Position numbers and translations under genes: made by a program
Part shown: positions 60,379 to 64,000 of the stretch, in pieces
Position numbering within the stretch: position 1 is the stretch's first letter
Layout: each line of letters opens with the position of its first letter
Notes under the pieces: model-generated
What the model was told of the DNA's origin: nothing
The model's input: the letters and a program-made list of their open reading frames with translations, nothing else
The model's database searches: none
Assembly (NCBI GenBank): GCA_029834535.1
Contig: JAQMWT010000081.1
Span: forward strand, 62,001-126,000
DNA from: Chrysophaeum taylorii
Lineage: Eukaryota; Sar; Pelagophyceae; Pelagomonadales; Pelagomonadaceae
DNA length: 64,000 bases
Direction: 5' to 3'

Positions 60379-61446
60379 ATGGAGGTCAAGGCGGTCGCTG
60401 CGGAGAAGGCGCACCGAAGGGTGCAGTTAAAGAAACGCAAGTTGCAGCAGCAGCAGACGGAGGGTCGGCGCGTGGTGCCGCGCGTGGTGCCGTGGGCGGA
60501 GTGGGAGGAGTGGCGATGGGTGCACGGCGCCTTGTACTCGGATGATCCGGAGGCGCGACGGCGTGCGGTGTCGCGGTGTCTGATCGCGTGGCGGCTGCGC
60601 GGGGGCCTGCCTCACGCCGTCGAGTGCACCGCGCAGCTGGTGGCGTGTCGCGACCGCGAGTGCGGCGTCGAGCACGAGCGGCTGGAACTCGCAATGATCG
60701 TAACTCGTTGCGTGAACGGCCTCGTCGATAAGGGCCAGCGATCGTCGCGCGCCTTGCCGATCGTGTCGCTCGCGCGCGCGATCAAGCTGCCCGCGTGGGT
60801 CGTGGATGTGCGGCACCAGGCGACGCACAACGCACTGCCGAGCCTCGACGTGCTCCGAGCGGCGGGGACCGAGCTCTTGGGGTACTTGCGTCGGTACTAC
60901 TGGTCTGCGCAGGAACGCGCGCTGGCGAAGACGGTCGCGCGGTGCGCGTTGGCGGTCCGAAACGGGCACGACCTGCGCGGAGTGCCGCCCTCGACGCTCG
61001 CCCGCGTTCGCGCGGACTCGGACGCCGCGCGAGACGCGCGTTGGCCGGGACTCGACGCTGCTTGCCTCGAATCTCTCGCCCGGCGGCTCCTCGCGGTCGA
61101 ACCGCGCCGCAGCCCTGGCGTCGAATCGGAGATCAGGCGGCTCTTGGGAGCCCACGATTCCGGCGCGGCAATCTACCGGTTGTGGGACGAGGCGATGTGG
61201 GTCTGGCGACACAAACCAACGCGTCGCGCCCAAGCCGCCGCCCTCGCCGAGCACCTCGCCGCGACGCAGCGAGGTGGCCCCCAAGAAACCAAACGGCCCG
61301 ACGACATCGCCGAGGTCGAGCGGCGCGTCGCCGAACTCGCGCGCGCCACCACCCAAGGATCGTTTTGGTCCCCGCGCTTCTCCTGGACTCCCGCGCCCAT
61401 AGGCGCCGTCCTGGGTCCGATCGAGGACGTCTACGCAGCGTGTTGA
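60379..61446 (+). CDS. LAS1: LAS1-type ITS2 endoribonuclease
   Basis: 355 residues. WAEWEEWRWVHGALYSDDPE, AVSRCLIAWRLRGGLPHAVE, CTAQLVACRD, LELAMIVTRCVNGLVDKGQR, SLARAIKLPAWVVDVRHQAT then HNALPSLDVLRAAG and ELLGYLRRYYW form the full Las1 N-terminal domain. RHQATH at ~145-150 is the R-x4-H motif of the HEPN nuclease site. Las1 with Grc3 cuts ITS2 during 60S maturation. The open frame extends upstream to 60019, but that part overlaps the channel gene; ATG 60379 is the first start after its stop codon. The C-terminal ~150 residues (Ala/Arg-rich, with RLWDEAMWVWRH) are less conserved. The channel's stop lies 145 bp upstream on the same strand. Confidence 0.88.
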   Translation: MEVKAVAAEKAHRRVQLKKRKLQQQQTEGRRVVPRVVPWAEWEEWRWVHGALYSDDPEARRRAVSRCLIAWRLRGGLPHAVECTAQLVACRDRECGVEHERLELAMIVTRCVNGLVDKGQRSSRALPIVSLARAIKLPAWVVDVRHQATHNALPSLDVLRAAGTELLGYLRRYYWSAQERALAKTVARCALAVRNGHDLRGVPPSTLARVRADSDAARDARWPGLDAACLESLARRLLAVEPRRSPGVESEIRRLLGAHDSGAAIYRLWDEAMWVWRHKPTRRAQAAALAEHLAATQRGGPQETKRPDDIAEVERRVAELARATTQGSFWSPRFSWTPAPIGAVLGPIEDVYAAC

Positions 61447-62115
61447 TAAGGATTGGAGCCACGAGATGGGCCAAAATAAGGACCACCCTGGCTCGGAGGA
61501 GGCGTCGTCTTAATAGAAAAGGACGAACCTCCTCGACGAGGAGCCCAGAGCGCGGCGGCGGCGGCCATCCTTCATGCTCCCCACACACACCCCCCTCTTA
61601 GCAGTCGACATTTAAAGGCAGACAAACATCTGCCGATTAGTAGTAAGGATAAGTGCAATACCTCAACTGCGGCAAGACACGTGCACGATATCGAGCGCGC
61701 GCAAGGAGTATTTGTGCACGAGTCAACGCGCTGTGCGACGAAATGGAAGATTTTTTGTGGAGGTAGGGCTGGCCTCGGACGCGCGGCACCGTGGCCACCC
61801 CGAGTCCCTTCGTGTCTGTCACCCGTGACCTTTTCGAGTGGGGTCGCGTACACCGCGAACGTCGCCGCGAGGTGCGCGCAGCGTACCATTAGAAAGCCTT
61901 ATGCGGAAATCGAGGGTCAAGACCACCAAATCAAATTCAATTCTATGTACCTGGTACTCCCTCGCTGAAAACTGTGACAACTGGCGACAACAAATCAACT
62001 CGTCCACAATCTACCCTTTCTACTCCCCCCGTCTCATTGCCCACTGACCCTACTCCCACGCGCCATGGCGCTGGGAATAATAGCCTACGCCCAAAGCACT
62101 AGGCTGGCCTCTGGC

Positions 62116-62150
<35 letters not shown>

Positions 62151-62972
62151 CGTTAGTTAGTTCGTTAGTTAGTTCGTTAGTTCGTTAGTTAGTTCGTTAG
62201 TTAGTTAGTTAGTTAGTTATCTCCGGGTCCCTCCAATTAGGGTAAGGGTCAGGTAGGCCCCTTACCCTGATCGCCGACCGCATGGTTGCGATGGAGGACG
62301 GTGCCTCATGAATCCTGAGCCTTGCGAGGGCATCCGCCCTCCCGGCGTAGGTTGGCACCTATTCGCCTCTCGGGCGGGCCGGTTGGCAGCCGGAACGTTC
62401 GCAGTGGGGCGGGGTATGGCCGGGGGGCGCAGACGGAAGGTTATCGACGAGTTGGTTGTCAGTCACATCGCGGTCTCCTCGTCGCATGGCGACAAGCTTG
62501 ATGATCACTCTCCGCCGACCCACCTTTCGGCGCTCCTCGTCTACAGGCCCGTGATTCCGGACTGGCTCCTGTCGGTCCGGCCTGGCTCCCATGCTCGGGA
62601 GAGGTCTGAAGTTAGTTCGTTAGGCCCGCGAGCCAGCCAGCCATTGATCCTCCAAGCCGTCTACGGCGACCTCGCAGACTGTTTCCACGACCCGCGGCGG
62701 CTCTTTCAGCGCGCCATTCTCACGCCTCGTCGAAACGATGTTGTCGATGCTGACAACGCGCACATGACCGCGGCCTTTTTTTCCCGGAGACGAGGCGTCG
62801 GAGTTCTTTTCGGCCGACTAGGTTGGGTCGGAAGACGACGCCTCGCTCTCAAGAGTCGAGTTTTGAACTCCCCGACAACCAACGGCATGCTGACTTTGAT
62901 CGCGAGCTTAAAGTCTTCGCAATCTCGACCCGTCGCACGGCCACTGCAACGGTACCAGATAAATGATCGATC
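61447..62972. other. Intergenic; LTR scrap, TTAG array, decayed element DNA
   Basis: A minus-strand LTR scrap (polypurine-like block at ~61590-61612, first ~30 LTR bases at 61561-61590) matches 56279-56330 and 9016. A long TTAG/TTCG array follows at 62118-62219. 62300-62970 has protein-like pieces in several frames leading into the helicase relic. No intact gene. Confidence 0.45.
62118..62219. repeat. (TTAG)n array with TTCG variants
   Basis: About 25 tetranucleotide units, mainly TTAG with interspersed TTCG. The longest of the four TTAG arrays. Confidence 0.9.
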
Positions 62973-63203
62973 GTGTCGTTGTCACCGAGGCTCCTCCAAC
63001 CTGTATCCCTTAAGGCCCGCCGACGCCAAGCGATCACCAAGAGCCAGGGCCAGACGCCCCGCGAGGTCGGCGTCCTCTTGGCGAAGCCCGTCTTCTGCCA
63101 CGTCCAGCTCTACGTGGCTCTCTGTCGATCGGCAACCCCGAGGATATCCTCTTCTTGGTCGACGACTCCACCCTACTCCACACGTGCTGCGCAATACCGA
63201 TAA
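62973..63203 (+). pseudogene. PIF1-like helicase C-terminal fragment (Helitron-type relic)
   Basis: KARRRQAITKSQGQTPREVG followed by LLAKPVFCHVQLYVALCRSA is the last helicase motif block of PIF1/Helitron helicases (T-I-N-K-S-QGQT...PVF-x-HGQLYVALSR). KSQGQT is intact, while G in HGQLY and S in ALSR are changed. The frame has no ATG and the upstream helicase motifs are missing or out of frame, so this is a relic. No CTRR-type 3' end could be fixed. The minisatellite next door may be part of the element's end. Confidence 0.6.
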
Positions 63204-63234
63204 GCCCCTCCCGGCGTCTACACGCGCACTATAG

Positions 63235-63600
63235 GTTAACTTACTGAGACCAGGTGAACTTACTGGAACCAGGTGAACTTACTGAAGTTAGAGATTGGGA
63301 CTAGGCGAACTTAGTGACCAGGTGAACTTACTGAGACCAAGTGTGCACTTACTGGGGCTTTCAGAGTAAACTCAAAGCTTAGCGGCGTGTGCGGATCAAA
63401 GCAGCTCAGATTGGCGGGGGTGAGAGCGACGAGCTCGAAGGAGAGTGGGGTGAGTGTGGGTTTACACCGAACTTACTGGGGTTAGAGATTGGGTTTACGC
63501 CGAATTTACTGGGGTTAGAGATTGGGACTAGGTGCACTTAACGGGAACAGGTGAACTTGCTGGGGTTAGAGATTGGGACTAGGTGAACTTACTGGCCTGC
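63235..63600. repeat. Minisatellite of GTGAACTTACTGG-type units
   Basis: Short units GGTGAACTTACTG(GA)ACCA alternate with longer GTTAGAGATTGGGACTAG units in irregular order, about 8-10 times. Compositionally unlike the neighbouring coding DNA. Confidence 0.9.
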
Positions 63601-63726
63601 ACTTGTACGAGTCTAACGACATCCGAGCTTTTATTTCCGGAAAAATCATATCATGAAGAAAATTTAAGTAGTGCACCCGCTTGAAATGAGGATCCGTTAT
63701 CGTGGGATGATGCCGTTGTAAGCCCT

Positions 63727-64000
63727 ATGATGGAATTCTCCCTCTTCGCGGCGAGTCGCTTCCCCCCGGTGTGGACGCCGCACAAACCGCGCGACGAGGA
63801 CAACATCGCTCGGGCCGTTTACGCGCGGCAGAAACTACTCGTCGAAATTCGAGCACGGCGGCGCAAAACGACGAAGCGCAAGGGCAGATGTGGCAAGCCG
63901 AAGCACTTGTGCCGCTGCCACAGGCCCGAGCGCGGGTGGTGGTGGTTTATCGTGGCGATGGTCGCTGTAGTGGCAGCGGGTCTCACTTTCAAGAAACCAG
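63727..64000 (+). CDS. Orphan membrane protein, 3' end beyond the window
   Basis: An ATG at 63727, preceded by an in-frame stop about 50 bp upstream, opens a frame to the edge (91 codons). It reads MMEFSLFAASRFPPVWTPHK, a basic stretch with four Cys/His-type residues (CGKPKHLCRCHRPERG), then a transmembrane segment WWWFIVAMVAVVAAGLTF. Topology would be N-terminus cytosolic by the positive-inside rule. No family recognised. Confidence 0.5.
   Translation, partial: MMEFSLFAASRFPPVWTPHKPRDEDNIARAVYARQKLLVEIRARRRKTTKRKGRCGKPKHLCRCHRPERGWWWFIVAMVAVVAAGLTFKKP

Noticed and set aside
62308-63234. 308-codon plus-strand frame
   Set aside because: Mosaic composition. The only protein-like signal (PIF1 helicase) is in a different frame over its last part.

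Overview
The window looks like nuclear DNA of a unicellular, probably photosynthetic, eukaryote. Genes are GC-rich, mostly single-exon and closely packed on both strands. Where introns can be resolved, most are only 40-47 nt long. A bZIP factor carrying a PAS domain and a plant-type NBP35 point towards a stramenopile alga (pelagophyte-like). That placement is inference; no rRNA or organelle marker is present to test it.

Layout. 0-7 kb: PDZ protein (runs off the left edge), DnaJ-X chaperone, ATP10 assembly factor, a BMT5-like methyltransferase fused to zinc fingers, and a small orphan exon. 7-17.3 kb: accessory DNA with a broken coding remnant and an ~8 kb LTR-flanked element without recognisable polymerase. 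17.3-18.8 kb: a ~200 bp perfect pentanucleotide array running into the 3' end of a protein kinase gene. 19-21.4 kb: relics of two DNA transposons. 21.7-33.6 kb: NBP35 and a membrane-anchored esterase sharing a promoter, a PH protein, an OmpA-domain protein, a parallel beta-helix surface protein, a 3-methyladenine glycosylase and a fringe-like glycosyltransferase. 34.1-35.7 kb: a decayed tandem copy of that last block. 36-46.6 kb: ribonucleotide reductase R2 and TAM41 (divergent, 48 bp apart), a 7TM protein, a METTL13-like methyltransferase, the bZIP-PAS factor and a 90-residue coiled-coil protein with a tiny intron. 46.6-53.7 kb: a 2093-residue URB1-like protein, divergent from a four-exon gene for a small secreted cysteine-rich protein. 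54-57.5 kb: a small orphan gene, a perfect hairpin and a second LTR fossil. 57.6-61.4 kb: a voltage-gated-like channel with an atypical pore, then LAS1. 61.4-64 kb: repeats, a PIF1-helicase (Helitron-type) relic and a partial orphan gene.

Themes. Large-subunit ribosome biogenesis recurs (URB1-like, LAS1, BMT5-like domain). Mitochondrial maintenance is represented by ATP10 and TAM41, nucleotide supply and repair by R2 and the glycosylase, and cytosolic Fe-S assembly by NBP35. Three divergent gene pairs share intergenic spaces of 48, 63 and 107 bp, so bidirectional promoters seem normal here. The observations most worth a second look are the cysteine-rich three-finger-like protein, the channel with a Tudor-like insertion and no canonical selectivity filter, the tandem duplication at 31-36 kb, and the ~8 kb LTR element.
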